Part shown: in pieces, positions 1-9,296 of the stretch | How positions within the stretch are numbered: position 1 is the first letter of the stretch | How the letters are laid out: every line of letters starts with the position of its first letter | From: Lineus longissimus | Lineage: Eukaryota > Nemertea > Pilidiophora > Heteronemertea > Lineidae | Direction: 5' to 3' | Length of the DNA: 64,000 bases | Assembly (NCBI RefSeq): GCF_910592395.1 | Contig: NC_088319.1 | Coordinates: forward strand, 4,466,001-4,530,000 | Program-made: the position numbers and the translations under genes | Notes under the pieces: model-generated | The model's input: only the letters and a program-made list of their open reading frames with translations | What the model was told of the DNA's origin: nothing | Database searches by the model: none

Positions 1-234
1 ATATTAATAATATTCCGATACTAGTCCATATATGATCAAGAGCTAAATAGTCTTCCAAATGCATTGTGTAGGCATTGTCCACAGGTAAATATTTACATGA
101 TAGTCTAAGTAATCCCATGCAAGTCTGTATGAAGTGCTAACAAATTTCACTCTGCAATCCTTTATGTTGAAAAAAACAGTACTGTACACCTTTTTGAATG
201 TTTCATATATATATACGTATATATATATATAGTC
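1..234. other. Non-coding flank downstream of the first gene
   Basis: No ORF or recognisable element. It contains a short alternating (TA) run near 207-230 just beyond the stop of the minus-strand gene. It could be part of the element's left terminal region, but no matching inverted copy was seen on the right. Confidence 0.4.
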
Positions 235-1380
235 TTACTGAATGTGGTCCGTTTTAAATCCTCCCGATGCAACAATGGCATTCTCTTTGTCTTCTTCTCC
301 TTCCTCCTCCTCATCATCAGCAACAATACCATCATCGTCATCGTCAGCCTTTTCAATCGACTTAATTTCAGCGATAAGTTCATCAGTCCAATCGTTAAAA
401 GCTCTATTCAACAGATATCTTGGGGTGCGGTTTATTTCAATGCCCAACCCCAGTGCGGTTTCTGCCAGGCGAAGGGTGAAATAAAGAATACTGGTGCTCT
501 TTTTCAGGTTGTCTAGATGATTCCTTCGAATCTGTTTCTGACATTCAGCAAAGTCTTCCTGCATGCAGCAAACATGATCTGTTTGACTAGGCCAATCATT
601 CAGGCATCCATCACACTCAAGATCCACGAAACCTTGACCGATTTTTGAAAGGTACAGCCCTAGTACCTGAATAGTGAGTCGACCGAGTGGAGTTATTTTC
701 AATGAATCCTCACATGTGTGTTCTTTAAACTTGCTCGACATTTCCCTCCATTGAGGGACGCTCAGGAATACACCACATTTAGTCGGCCTGAAAAGAGTTG
801 CTTGCAATTTTTCGGAATCTTTCTCAGGTTCGTTGTCATTGCTGATGAAAAAACGGCGAATGTCAACATTCATTTTATTGTTAAAGAATCTTGTTTGAAC
901 AAATATGTGGTCCTCCAGAGTCCAACGTTCCTCATGACTTTCGACGATCCTTTTATCGATGGTATCCACGAGATTCTTCAGATTCAGGAAACCCGTTTTA
1001 CTGAGACGGATCCATTTCGTACCATAGGAGAATGTAACACCTCTTTCATCGGATCGGATCCGCAATTCAGTCTCTTGTTCTACACGACTCGAGCATTGTG
1101 GCAGCATTTCTTTTTCCCTCTCATTGAACGGAGTACGCGCTGCAGCTTTCCTTGCCTTCTTTGGTGCACTAGGAGCATTTGAGAGATCGAGGACTGTAGA
1201 CCGTACCCCTCTTCGCCTGGTTACTTTCGGAGTTTCCATGATTGTTTCATTCTTCGCAGGTGACTTGGTCTGGGTGGACGTTACTTTATCCATTTCAGCG
1301 TTGTTTTTGTGGTTTTTGTTGGTAGTTTCGTTCTCCATTCTCTTGCACTTGCAGGTTTTGAAGTGAATGTGAGCACTCAT
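235..1380 (-). CDS. Polinton-associated protein with PC4-like ssDNA-binding segment
   Basis: The ORF has 381 codons, an ATG start and no interruptions. The N-terminal ~100 residues are Lys/Thr-rich and look disordered. Around residues 155-222 a stretch with VDIRRFF, then PTKCGVFLSVPQWREM, follows the pattern of the transcriptional coactivator p15/PC4 fold (beta strands with a VDIR-like motif, then a PTKKGISL-like motif followed by a Trp-containing helix). An earlier stretch near residues 110-148 may be a second, weaker copy. The C-terminus is strongly acidic (Asp/Glu runs at about 345-370), as in several ssDNA-binding proteins. PC4-like proteins bind single-stranded DNA and occur in several large DNA viruses and Polintons; a replication or transcription role here is inference. 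It is the last gene of the minus-strand series. The coding call is firm, the family call moderate. Confidence 0.65.
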   Translation of the reverse strand: MSAHIHFKTCKCKRMENETTNKNHKNNAEMDKVTSTQTKSPAKNETIMETPKVTRRRGVRSTVLDLSNAPSAPKKARKAAARTPFNEREKEMLPQCSSRVEQETELRIRSDERGVTFSYGTKWIRLSKTGFLNLKNLVDTIDKRIVESHEERWTLEDHIFVQTRFFNNKMNVDIRRFFISNDNEPEKDSEKLQATLFRPTKCGVFLSVPQWREMSSKFKEHTCEDSLKITPLGRLTIQVLGLYLSKIGQGFVDLECDGCLNDWPSQTDHVCCMQEDFAECQKQIRRNHLDNLKKSTSILYFTLRLAETALGLGIEINRTPRYLLNRAFNDWTDELIAEIKSIEKADDDDDGIVADDEEEEGEEDKENAIVASGGFKTDHIQ

Positions 1381-1530
1381 GGCGTTTTGTCCTTATATAT
1401 TGCACGTGACTGATGAAAGAGTGATTGTGATTGGACGTTGTCATTCGGGTAATGAATTGTGATTGGTTGCTGTTAATGAGGTCAGTAGCACAAAGATTGA
1501 CCTCATTCATATATGTCCTTGACCTTAAAA

Positions 1531-1950
1531 CTATTTCACACTAGCTGCAATCGATAACTGACTCCTAAGTTCTGAGGAGATTTTATGATCAGGGTTTTGT
1601 CCTTGTTGACATGTCCTGTAATACGAATCATAATATTCAGCAATTCCACCTTGTCCTTCTACAAAACTTAGAAGCAATGTTATGGCTTCTGCCGATAAAT
1701 GAAGAATCCTCCAAACTTCGGGTGGTATGTTTATCTTTTTTTCACCATCATCGATCTGAATCCTTATTTGCTCCTTTTCCTTCCAAATTGCGAGGATGAT
1801 CTTCGGTGTTAAGTACAAAACCATACTTGCGGACTTCTGTTTAGACCTGGCCTCAGCTTTCTGTTTCTTTTTCCCATCGTTATGTTGTTCTTCCTCCATC
1901 ATCACTTCGACTGAGCGTTTATCGTTCCAAGTTAACTGAGCTTGTGCCAT
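1531..1950 (-). CDS. Small Polinton protein, possibly PC4-like
   Basis: An ATG-started ORF of 139 codons lies between the PC4-like gene and the protease, in the same orientation. Residues 1-45 are charged (Glu/Lys/Gln-rich). The middle part has alternating strands (RIQIDDGEKKINIPPEVWRI) followed by a helix, again reminiscent of a PC4-type beta sheet plus Trp helix but shorter and weaker than its neighbour. The 150 bp separating it from the next gene holds no other ORF. I do not recognise it securely. The alternative is an unrelated lineage-specific virion or accessory protein. Confidence 0.5.
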   Translation of the reverse strand: MAQAQLTWNDKRSVEVMMEEEQHNDGKKKQKAEARSKQKSASMVLYLTPKIILAIWKEKEQIRIQIDDGEKKINIPPEVWRILHLSAEAITLLLSFVEGQGGIAEYYDSYYRTCQQGQNPDHKISSELRSQLSIAASVK

Positions 1951-2045
1951 GACCTAGTGCCTAATATCCAACTATCAACAGACATATTCATTTTATATAA
2001 TTTTCATAAGCATTTCTTTGCATTGATTGGTTGTTGATAACAGAA

Positions 2046-2498
2046 TTATGCAAATGTTCTCTTTAGAAACCTTACAACCTTTTTATCATTAATTTCAAGA
2101 TCATTTCGAAATCCGGATAAGATGTTCTTTAGAGAGTAACCTAGTGATTTTTTCACCAAGAAGTACAGACAGTATTGACCGCAAAGCAATGAGAACGGAT
2201 ATTGTAAAACTTTGCTGGAGTATGTCCACCAGGAAGTATTTCTCTTTAAAAATTTAACGATGAGTTTACTTCTTGGCGGTAAACCATACGAATCAAAGAA
2301 TGTTGCCTTGCACTTACCATCGAACCATATAGCTAACCAGTGTTCACCTTCTTTTCTCATTGGATGTGTATTAATTATGTATGCTGAAGGATAACTATCA
2401 ACAAATGTAGGTATCTGATCTAGGGCATACACACCTTTGAAATATTTTCGCAATTTCGGGTGTAATTTTGCTACTTTAATCAATTCTAAAGTATTCAT
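2046..2498 (-). CDS. PRO: Adenain-like cysteine protease (Ulp1/C5 type)
   Basis: The ORF has 150 codons and an ATG start, and its length is close to other Polinton proteases. It begins with FKGVYALDQIP, the usual N-terminal signature of this family. The catalytic triad can be placed: His53 in GEHWLAIW, Asp69 in FFDSYG, and Cys110 in the CGQYC motif, with an upstream Gln region. In adenoviruses the homologue cleaves capsid and core precursors during maturation. Here the likely substrates would be the neighbouring capsid and core proteins (inference). It lies directly downstream of the major capsid gene, a common Polinton arrangement. There are no frameshifts or stops, so the gene is intact although its neighbour is destroyed. 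Confidence 0.92.
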   Translation of the reverse strand: MNTLELIKVAKLHPKLRKYFKGVYALDQIPTFVDSYPSAYIINTHPMRKEGEHWLAIWFDGKCKATFFDSYGLPPRSKLIVKFLKRNTSWWTYSSKVLQYPFSLLCGQYCLYFLVKKSLGYSLKNILSGFRNDLEINDKKVVRFLKRTFA

Positions 2499-2551
2499 TG
2501 GAAATCCTTGATGATATTTCTTGCACGATCAATTTCTATTACGTTATCGAA

Positions 2552-5359
2552 TTAGGCATAGACATAAACGGATGTAGTTTCTGTCAAAGCCTCCTCAAAT
2601 TTCAGATCTAGTCGAAGGTTTCCCTCTTTTACTAGATGAACATGATCACCATCCTCTTTATCTGGTGACAAGTCAAAAACCCAAAGACTGTACCCTTTTC
2701 TGAAACTTTCTCTTGTAATATCGTTGCCAATATCGTCGTGAACCTTTCCAGTATCTGTAAACAATGTCATGTATGATCTGATGTATCTATTATTTGTTCC
2801 AAAAGATGGTGTCAATGGTTGTGCAGGATATGTGCGACTATTTGCTTCAACGCTTATGAAATTAAGATTATTCTGTTTAAGATTGAATGGATTTTTATTC
2901 TTTGCACCCACCAATGCAGCATTATCTGTCATGAAAACAATTACTCGCCTTGGTACTTGACCTAAATATACGTTATCTCGAGTCACAGTTTGCGTGCCCG
3001 CATTAACTGAGAATGTTTTCACCTCAACTCTTCTAATGGGGTACTTAGCATTACTGGTATTAAGAGCTTTTGCATGGGCGGTTAGTACAGCAGGGTTAGG
3101 CTTGACTTGTTGAACAAGAAGAACAGCTTTCTTTATTTTTGTCACTTCAGTGCCTACATCAGACATGAGGTTGAAATTATTCTTTGTACGATTCAATCTT
3201 AATTTCAAATCTACACCATTCAGCAAGTAACGACTCGGATGACATAAATCAAGGTGTAACCTTCCAAACATGTCTAACTGTCTGCTTTTCGCTATAAATT
3301 TTGCTCTTGTTTTGAAACCGCCATTAGTGTCTGCTCCGGCTGGGTCGTTTTTCTCAAATTTGCCAGGGTCATCGGCAAACCAAAGTGCTGATTGTAGCTG
3401 ACTCCTCTTTGCCTCTAGACCGTACGATAATAAGGTTTCTATGTAGGCTCTGTATGGGTAAGTGTTGTTAGAGGACGTGACTAATTGACCGGTATCTGCC
3501 CATTTCGCCTTAACCTTATTCGCCTTATCCAATTTTGCCTTCTCCCATTTAGCCTTCTCCTAACTTGCCTTTTCTCAATTCACCTTCTACGATTTCGCCA
3601 TCGTCTTATCTCGCCTTTGTTCCAATTGGCCTTCTTCCCAACTCGCCATCCTCTCATCTTGCCTCATCCTAGTTTGCCTTTTCTTATTTCGCCTTTGTCC
3701 TATTCTGCCTTGGTTCCATCCTGCCTTATCTCATCTTGCCTTTTCTTGATTGACCTTTGTGTCAATTCGCTTTCTTCCCATTTTGCCTTCTCCCGTTTCG
3801 CCATATCTTACCTCGCCTTTTATCAATCCGCCTTCGCTAAGCAAGGGGTCTATTATTCGCGGGGGGGGGGGCAGTGTTTTGAGTAGTTTAATGATTCTGT
3901 TCAAAAAAACTTTGGGACTTGTATTATCTCATGCTAAGTTATAGCATTGCTGTGAATGAAGAACATCAAACATACCAAAACCATCTAAAGGGAACATTGC
4001 GTGGGACGTTCTTGAGAGCTAACTCGTTCTGTGAGAAGGCCTCATAATTCCCCAATGATCAAAGGAATACATCTTCCAGATTGCTGGATTTGAGTAGGCC
4101 TATTGACCATAGTCCATAATAAAGAAGCACTCACACTTTGAATGATCAATAAAATACTTAGCACCCCCATCCCTCCTATATAGTACCAGGTCACAAGACT
4201 TACTCATCAAAGAATGCCAAAACACTATGCCAAAATATTTCCATGAAAGACTTGGAAAACTCTAAGATTTGACAAACATGGGTAAAGATACTAAGTTGGT
4301 TTTGGAGATACACGTAAGCTTACATGTAGATGGTTCAGAAGTTATGAAGATTTGAAAATATTGGTAATTAAGCAACAGCCTTGGGTAGGGTACCAAAACA
4401 TAATTCGTGGAAACACTCTTATATGAAAGACTGGCCCCACAAACATGGGTAAAAGAGATAAAAGTCTTTTGTAATATGGTATGTAATGTAATATGACTAT
4501 AATGGCTGAGATGTTATCTACACTTGTAATTTTGGCAATGTCCACCGGGTTTTGGTTGGGGGTACCCCCGAATGGACCCTAGAAGCCCTTCAACACTGTT
4601 GAAGACACTTTCATATGAAAGATTGACTCAACAAACATGGGTAAAGACACCAAGTTTGTTGCAAAGTAGGAAGAAGGCGAAATGGGAAGAAGGCGAAATA
4701 ATACAAAGGCGGGGCGGGTAAAGGCGAGATAGGATGAAGGCGAATTAGGACAAAGGTAAATTAGGACAAGGTGAAATAGGAGAAGGCAGATTAAGACAAT
4801 GGCAAACTGAGACGAAGGCAAGAATGGATAAGGCAACTTGTGATAAGGCAAGATAAAACAGAGGCAAAATAGCATAAGGCGAAAAATGAAAAGGCGAAAA
4901 AAGACAAAGGCGAGATGGAATAAGGCGGATTGGGAAGAGGCAAAATTGGAAAAGGCGAAATAGGAGAAGGCGAAATGTATACTTTTTAAAGGCAAAATGG
5001 GAAAAGGCGAAAAAAGACAAGGCGAAATGGGCATGAACCAATTGACCATTTAATGACAGGTCAATCTGACTAAATAAGGAATGAAAAAAATAGTTGACTG
5101 GTCCAACCTTTTCATTTTCATCCAAGTTAGTGCCATCGCTTTTGGTGACTTTCACCTCCAGATAAAGGTACGTTTTAGCCAAATCGATGTACTCATCACC
5201 ACGATTAGAGATGAAAAATTCTATTGGCGTATCATCATCTAATGACCCCAAAGGTAGATATTCAACATGCTGCGCTTTTTCAATGCTAGTCAGCGTTGGT
5301 GGGAGGGAAAATAGTTCCAGTTCGGATTTTGTGCACTCACAGGATCCAACACTGATCAT
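2552..5359 (-). pseudogene. MCP: Major capsid protein (hexon-like double jelly roll), split by a transposon
   Basis: Two in-phase halves of one gene are separated by a 1,549-bp insertion. The N-terminal part runs from an ATG at 5359 (start MISVGSCEC, then the conserved KSELELFSLPPT block) down to about 5040. The C-terminal part runs from 3490 to a stop at 2552 and begins with the conserved YPYRAYIETLLSYG segment that normally follows closely. The 8 bases AATTGACC occur on both sides of the insertion (3483-3490 and 5040-5047), marking a target duplication within the gene. A TTG codon 18 bases upstream of the ATG is also open, but the ATG fits the family start. The two halves are otherwise free of stops, so the insertion appears to be the only lesion. 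Encoded role: trimeric capsomer of an adenovirus-like capsid. This copy cannot make the full protein unless the insert is removed from the transcript. Confidence 0.88.
3491..5039. mobile_element. Foldback (MITE-like) DNA transposon nested in the capsid gene, 8-bp TSD
   Basis: It is flanked by AATTGACC on both sides. The termini are inverted: the left end starts GGT then TGCCCATTTCGCCTT after three mismatched bases, and the right end read on the other strand does the same. Each arm is a long array of a short degenerate motif (CGCCTT + Y-rich 8-11 bases) at 3491-3840, mirrored as AAGGCG + purine-rich at about 4665-5035. The centre (3860-4660) has no transposase and contains direct repeats of a block ending AACATGGGTAAA (around 4270, 4445, 4635). 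The 8-bp duplication would suit hAT-type mobilisation, but no family match can be made by eye. ORFs inside are by-products of the low-complexity arms. Confidence 0.85.
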
Positions 5360-5369
5360 TTTGACAGTC

Positions 5370-5810
5370 TTATTCAAATATGTCTGCCGACGATTTTGTT
5401 GATCTTCTCCGTCGCTTCGCCTGTCTCAGACTGGATGCAGAAGTCTTTGCTTTCCTCTTTTTATTAGAAGCCTTTGTATTACCCTGAGACATTTCCTGAA
5501 CCGAGGAAAGTACATTTCGACCTATATTCTTCCCAGCTTCAATTGCTCTCTGTTTTGCAGCCTGTTTTAGGTTTCGACCCTTTAGCAGATCTCCGGCAAA
5601 CTGTGCACCTGACTGAAGGAGAGATTTTCCTGCCGATTTGGCAGCTGATTTAAGCATTGGTATGGCCATTTTTGCCAGACCTGAGAATAAACCCCCTATG
5701 CCATGTCCTCGCTGTACAGGGGCACCCATAAACACAGGGAATCCACCACTACCTTTTTGGGTGTAATGTGCATCATAACAATGAGGGTCACAAATATAAA
5801 CCTTTCTCAT
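5370..5810 (-). CDS. Basic core-like protein (Polinton PX / adenovirus pX-pVII-like candidate)
   Basis: The ORF has 146 codons. Its ATG overlaps the stop of the penton gene (ATGA overlap at 5807-5810). The N-terminus is followed by a Gly-rich turn and a helical block (GLFSGLAKMAIPMLKSAAKS) at residues 39-58. The rest is Ala/Lys/Arg-rich and ends with KKRKAKTSASSLRQAKRRRR, a strongly basic nucleic-acid-binding or nuclear-localisation tail at about residues 117-138. Proteins of this shape sit between the penton and major capsid genes in many Polintons and are compared with adenovirus core or minor virion proteins. A role in genome condensation or virion assembly is inference from composition and position. 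The gene is intact. Confidence 0.75.
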   Translation of the reverse strand: MRKVYICDPHCYDAHYTQKGSGGFPVFMGAPVQRGHGIGGLFSGLAKMAIPMLKSAAKSAGKSLLQSGAQFAGDLLKGRNLKQAAKQRAIEAGKNIGRNVLSSVQEMSQGNTKASNKKRKAKTSASSLRQAKRRRRSTKSSADIFE

Positions 5811-6619
5811 ATTTTTCGTTTGCGCCTGAAGTGAAGTAGAACATCAACTCTGCCTTTCTCAAATGGTATGGAGTCGCCTGTGTCACTCCTTATATCTATT
5901 TCGATTGTCTCAAATGTAGACTTGCTGACAGAGAAATAATGAATATTTTTATATGACTTGCGAATACTCTCATCCTCTTTACCTTCAGCACATACAGTTC
6001 TGAGTAAAGGTGTCAATACATCTCCCACCAGTTGATATTGTAATACATCGCTATACACGTACATATCATGAAAATGTCTGAGTATATCTGCTTGATAGGG
6101 AGCGGTTGTGTTCTCGTTAAGGGCAATATTGTCTTGATGAAAGCCTAACATATGAGACAGTGGTGATGGTAATAGTATCAGTCTACCTTCTGGGAGCACA
6201 AAACTAACTTTTTTTGCAACCCTGTCATAGTTGAGAAAAAAATGTGTATCTTGTTGAACGCTAGTGAGTGCACTTTGAATTTTGAGATTCATTTCCATTA
6301 CCAATTTGTTGATGTCATTATAGTATTTGATTGGAACTGTTAATGTTTTCCATGTCATGGGTATTTTTCCAGTCTTGGGGTCAGGATCGTCACTGGAAGG
6401 GATGTAAATACGAAAATTGTTGTTGGAAAGGTTGATATTACTCCACGTGTGTGGATATTGAAACTCGGCTAATCCTACTTCCCAATTTTCAGTTGAATCT
6501 AATCGTATAGCAGTGCTCAGCTTTGTAGTGTAGTGTCCAATTGTATTATCAGGGAAATACTTTAACGAACTATTGCAGGGTAATGAAACATAGAAGTGGT
6601 CATTCGTAAAAGCTGCCAT
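5807..6619 (-). CDS. mCP: Minor capsid protein, penton-base-like (single jelly roll)
   Basis: The ORF has 270 codons with an ATG at 6619 and no interruptions. The N-terminus (FYVSLPCNSSLKYFPDNT) and the WEVGLAEFQYPHTW segment near residues 46-59 are characteristic of Polinton penton-like proteins, which form the capsid vertices. Its length is within the usual 250-300 range. It is followed directly by the basic core-like gene (overlapping ATGA) and preceded by 240 bp of non-coding sequence up to the integrase end. The C-terminus ends in a basic HFRRKRKI. Synteny with the protease, major capsid and ATPase genes supports the assignment. Confidence 0.88.
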   Translation of the reverse strand: MAAFTNDHFYVSLPCNSSLKYFPDNTIGHYTTKLSTAIRLDSTENWEVGLAEFQYPHTWSNINLSNNNFRIYIPSSDDPDPKTGKIPMTWKTLTVPIKYYNDINKLVMEMNLKIQSALTSVQQDTHFFLNYDRVAKKVSFVLPEGRLILLPSPLSHMLGFHQDNIALNENTTAPYQADILRHFHDMYVYSDVLQYQLVGDVLTPLLRTVCAEGKEDESIRKSYKNIHYFSVSKSTFETIEIDIRSDTGDSIPFEKGRVDVLLHFRRKRKI

Positions 6620-6995
6620 GCTATTTCAATTGGAAAAGGTATTCCTTTGCAGAGGATGATGATTATTTTCAGTAGGAAACGACGGGTTTGGTAACAGATA
6701 GCCTAGACAGCTGCATAGAAGAGATATCCACAGGTTACTCTCACCATTTGCAAATGCAATGTTAAAAAGAGCTGTGATGACAACGATATAAATGATCTTT
6801 ACTTGAGTAAAGAATATTATTTCTGGTTTTGGAACATTATGCCCAAAAATAATCCAGTTTTAGTGCCGTGAAGTCACCGATTGTCGATCTTCACCCTTGT
6901 CTACTTCGTCTTCGCTTTCTACTTCAGACAGAGGTGTATTTCTTTCTATATTTCCATCGGAAAGTTCAATTGACATTTTTTTAGGCAAGATATCT
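6620..6995. other. Spacer between penton and integrase genes
   Basis: There is no clear gene. A minus-strand open frame at 6860-7102 overlaps the integrase end in another frame. Its last ~45 codons are acidic (Glu/Asp/Ser-rich) and might be a C-terminal tail reached after a further frameshift, but the chromodomain already ends naturally at 6996, so I leave it uncalled. Confidence 0.4.
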
Positions 6996-8106
6996 TCATC
7001 GACGTTCAACGTCCGAGTGACTAACCCAACTGTTGAATTTTGATGGATAACCCTCCCATTTAACAAAGTATTCCTTTCTCTTACCACGTCCTCTTTCTGC
7101 AAGTATTCTTTCTATTTTATAGGTTTTATCAGGGCTTATGCGTACTTTCTGTAATTCTGTTTCATAGAAACTCCCTTGAATCGTGTCTCCGTCATCGTCT
7201 TCAATCACGTACAAAGGGGGCCTACTTTTTATTTGTTTTTTTACGGTGAATATTTCCATGGTCCAGTTGGGTAGACAAGATTTCTCAAATGTCATCTTGA
7301 CTTTGCTTATTCTCACTTTTTCACCAATTTGAAATTTGAATTTGATGTTCTTCAGAGACAGGTTTTCTTTTGAGTAGAGAGTGTGCCAAACATCTGAAGC
7401 ATTGTCTTCGTTCACTTCACTTGGTTTCATCTTAATACTCCGATGCCATGTGTTGTTATACGAGTGCACAAGTTTTTGGAGAACAGGCACGTATGAGAGA
7501 GTATTTCTCTCTGTGAAATATTTCCACATTTTACTTTTAAGGGTCCTATTAAATCGTTCAACTATTGCCGCTTTAACTTCATTATTCGAGGTAAAGAAGT
7601 GAATATTTTCTTTTTTCAGATAGGCTTGAAATTTTTTGTTCACAAACTCACCCCCTTTATCAGTTCTCAGATTCTTAGGCTTTCTCTTAGAGGAAGAAAT
7701 TATCTTTTTAAATGCAGTCACCTGTTCGTCACCTTTTTTGATTTTAGACCCACAACCCAGGCATATTTTGACATGGTATCAATTACAGTGAGAAGATATT
7801 TAAAGGGTTTATTATACCTGACAATTTTCGATAAATCAACAAGATCGGCCTCCCATTGTTCGTCAATATCAGAAACCACGATACGTCTTCGTATAAAGTG
7901 GTGTCTAACTGGTTTGTGAAGTGTGTATGTGTCTTGAGACTGGAGCCATTTTTTATGTTAGAAGTTGATATCCTCTTACCAACTGCTCTCTTTAAAGCAT
8001 TTATCCCGCCAAAACTAGCACTATGATTTGGTTCATAATATATTCTTTTCAATAACTCATTCGATTTCTTACTACCAGTCTTCCCACTCGTCATTGCTTT
8101 TACCAT
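6996..8106 (-). pseudogene. INT: Retrovirus-like integrase with C-terminal chromodomain, two frameshifts
   Basis: An ATG at 8106 starts an N-terminal part with YYEPNHSASFGGINALKRA, typical of Polinton integrases. The frame is lost at a six-T run (7949-7954 on the plus strand). It is recovered one base out through the first catalytic Asp region (about 7860) and is lost again at a second six-T run (7734-7739). From there to 6996 it is open: second catalytic Asp in RTDKGGEF (about 7655), catalytic Glu in AAIVERFNRTLK (about 7560), and a chromodomain with KWEGYPSKFNSWV just before the stop. All D,D(35)E positions are present. The start overlaps the upstream gene by 35 bp. Both lesions are one-base changes in A6 runs of the coding strand, so assembly or read error should be excluded before calling it dead. 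Role: insertion of the element into host DNA, with the chromodomain probably steering target choice. Confidence 0.9.
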
Positions 8107-8878
8107 GTCTCCTTGGTGTGGTAAAACCCGGAGAAGAGACAGGTGAATTCGAATTCCAGAAGGCCAATGGACTTCTGGTTCTTGCCCTGGGCGTTTTATT
8201 CACTGATTTTGGCATTTCACCCACCCCGAGTTCTTTTTTCCATTGCCTATTCGTTACCATATCAGCCGATATGCCACCTGTTTTGTTCAAATAGGACAGG
8301 ACAGGTTCTATTCCAACCGGTGCAAAGGACTGCTTCTTGTTGAATGAGGCATTCTGGACAATAGTTCTTATATTGCTCCCTTTGATGGGCTCACCGTTTA
8401 TTGAAATTTCACCTTTTCCATCCCACTGGAATTTAGGATCATTCATTGATGCATTGACTAGTTTTTTTGCCTTTGCTTTGGAGTAGTTCGGTATATTGTT
8501 GACTATTGTTTTCTGATTAAGTGGAGAGGTTGCAGGTGGTGTGGTTCCACTTGCAACAACCGCCTCTGGCTCTCTTTCTTGTACAACAGGTTGGTTTGCA
8601 GCTGTGGCTGTTGTCGCGCGAACACTAGTGGGAATAGGTTTAGTTAAATCTGAGCCTTCTGAGTGAATTGCTCCTAAATACTTTCGAAGTAACTGTGAAT
8701 ATGCTAAAGCTTTGTCATACTCATTCATATCCTTCCTCGATAGCACTTCCTGCATTTCTCTGTCAATACTCATTGCATGGGTTGCCACTGGTTTTGTGTC
8801 CTCTTTGTATCGTTGTTGAGACAAATATTTGTCCACCATTTCATGAGGAATTAGAGACATTTTCCTTATTTGACTCAT
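8072..8878 (-). CDS. Conserved Polinton virion-associated protein of unknown function
   Basis: The ORF is about 268 codons from the ATG at 8878. The frame extends to a GTG at 8920, overlapping the stop of the preceding gene, but the ATG is the safer start. Residues 20-90 are helical and charged. The middle is Pro/Thr/Ala-rich and low in complexity. A compact block with WDGKGEISINGEPIKGSNI near residue 155 is a pattern I recognise from genes in this position in other animal Polintons. The C-terminus is basic and then ends DEWEDW. It overlaps the integrase start by 35 bp. Its position between integrase and the small hydrophobic-tailed protein suggests a structural or assembly role. Function is not known to me. 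Confidence 0.75.
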   Translation of the reverse strand: MSQIRKMSLIPHEMVDKYLSQQRYKEDTKPVATHAMSIDREMQEVLSRKDMNEYDKALAYSQLLRKYLGAIHSEGSDLTKPIPTSVRATTATAANQPVVQEREPEAVVASGTTPPATSPLNQKTIVNNIPNYSKAKAKKLVNASMNDPKFQWDGKGEISINGEPIKGSNIRTIVQNASFNKKQSFAPVGIEPVLSYLNKTGGISADMVTNRQWKKELGVGEMPKSVNKTPRARTRSPLAFWNSNSPVSSPGFTTPRRHGKSNDEWEDW

Positions 8879-8912
8879 CTTTAGAATAAGACTGTCTGTC
8901 TGCTTTTGAATA

Positions 8913-9287
8913 TCAAACACCGAATATACTCCCTATGGCTTTTATGACTGGACCTAGCAGTGCACCAAGAAATCCACCTCGCTGTATGATTCTTTTACGT
9001 TCCTTAAACGATGTTTTCTTGTTGGCCAGCTTGCGAATAGAGTGTCTGTGTTTCCTCAAACAGCTGAACTGTTTCTTATTCAGGGCGACATTGCCTTTTA
9101 AACAGTTCTTTGCAGACTCACCAACTGCTTTGAACAGGCCATTATCAGCTGATTCTAAAATCTTTCTCCTATTTTTAGCTCGAGCAGTTTTCAGCTTTTT
9201 AAGCTGGTGGACATAATTTTTTATGTGATATTTTGCCATTTCTATGTGATGTGGCTGTGTCTGTGAATATTCAACAACTGATGTCAT
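8913..9287 (-). CDS. Small basic protein with hydrophobic Gly-rich tail (pVI-like candidate)
   Basis: The ORF has 124 codons, an ATG at 9287 and no lesions. The body is basic and helical (Lys/Arg/His-rich), with a conserved LRKHRHSIRKLANKKTSFKE region at about residues 77-96. The last 20 residues (GGFLGALLGPVIKAIGSIFG) form a glycine-punctuated hydrophobic or amphipathic helix. Polintons regularly carry such a protein between the ATPase and integrase; it has been compared with adenoviral membrane-active or minor core proteins. Membrane interaction is inference from the tail only. It lies 9 bp downstream of the ATPase stop and overlaps the next open frame by 8 bp. Confidence 0.72.
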   Translation of the reverse strand: MTSVVEYSQTQPHHIEMAKYHIKNYVHQLKKLKTARAKNRRKILESADNGLFKAVGESAKNCLKGNVALNKKQFSCLRKHRHSIRKLANKKTSFKERKRIIQRGGFLGALLGPVIKAIGSIFGV

Positions 9288-9296
9288 ATTCGTATT

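Noticed and set aside
3485-3944. Plus-strand ORFs of 64-133 codons
   Set aside because: They are low-complexity translations of the CGCCTT arrays of the foldback transposon.
6860-7102. 80-codon acidic ORF as an independent gene
   Set aside because: It overlaps the integrase chromodomain out of frame and has no start or spacing support; at most a tail after another frameshift.
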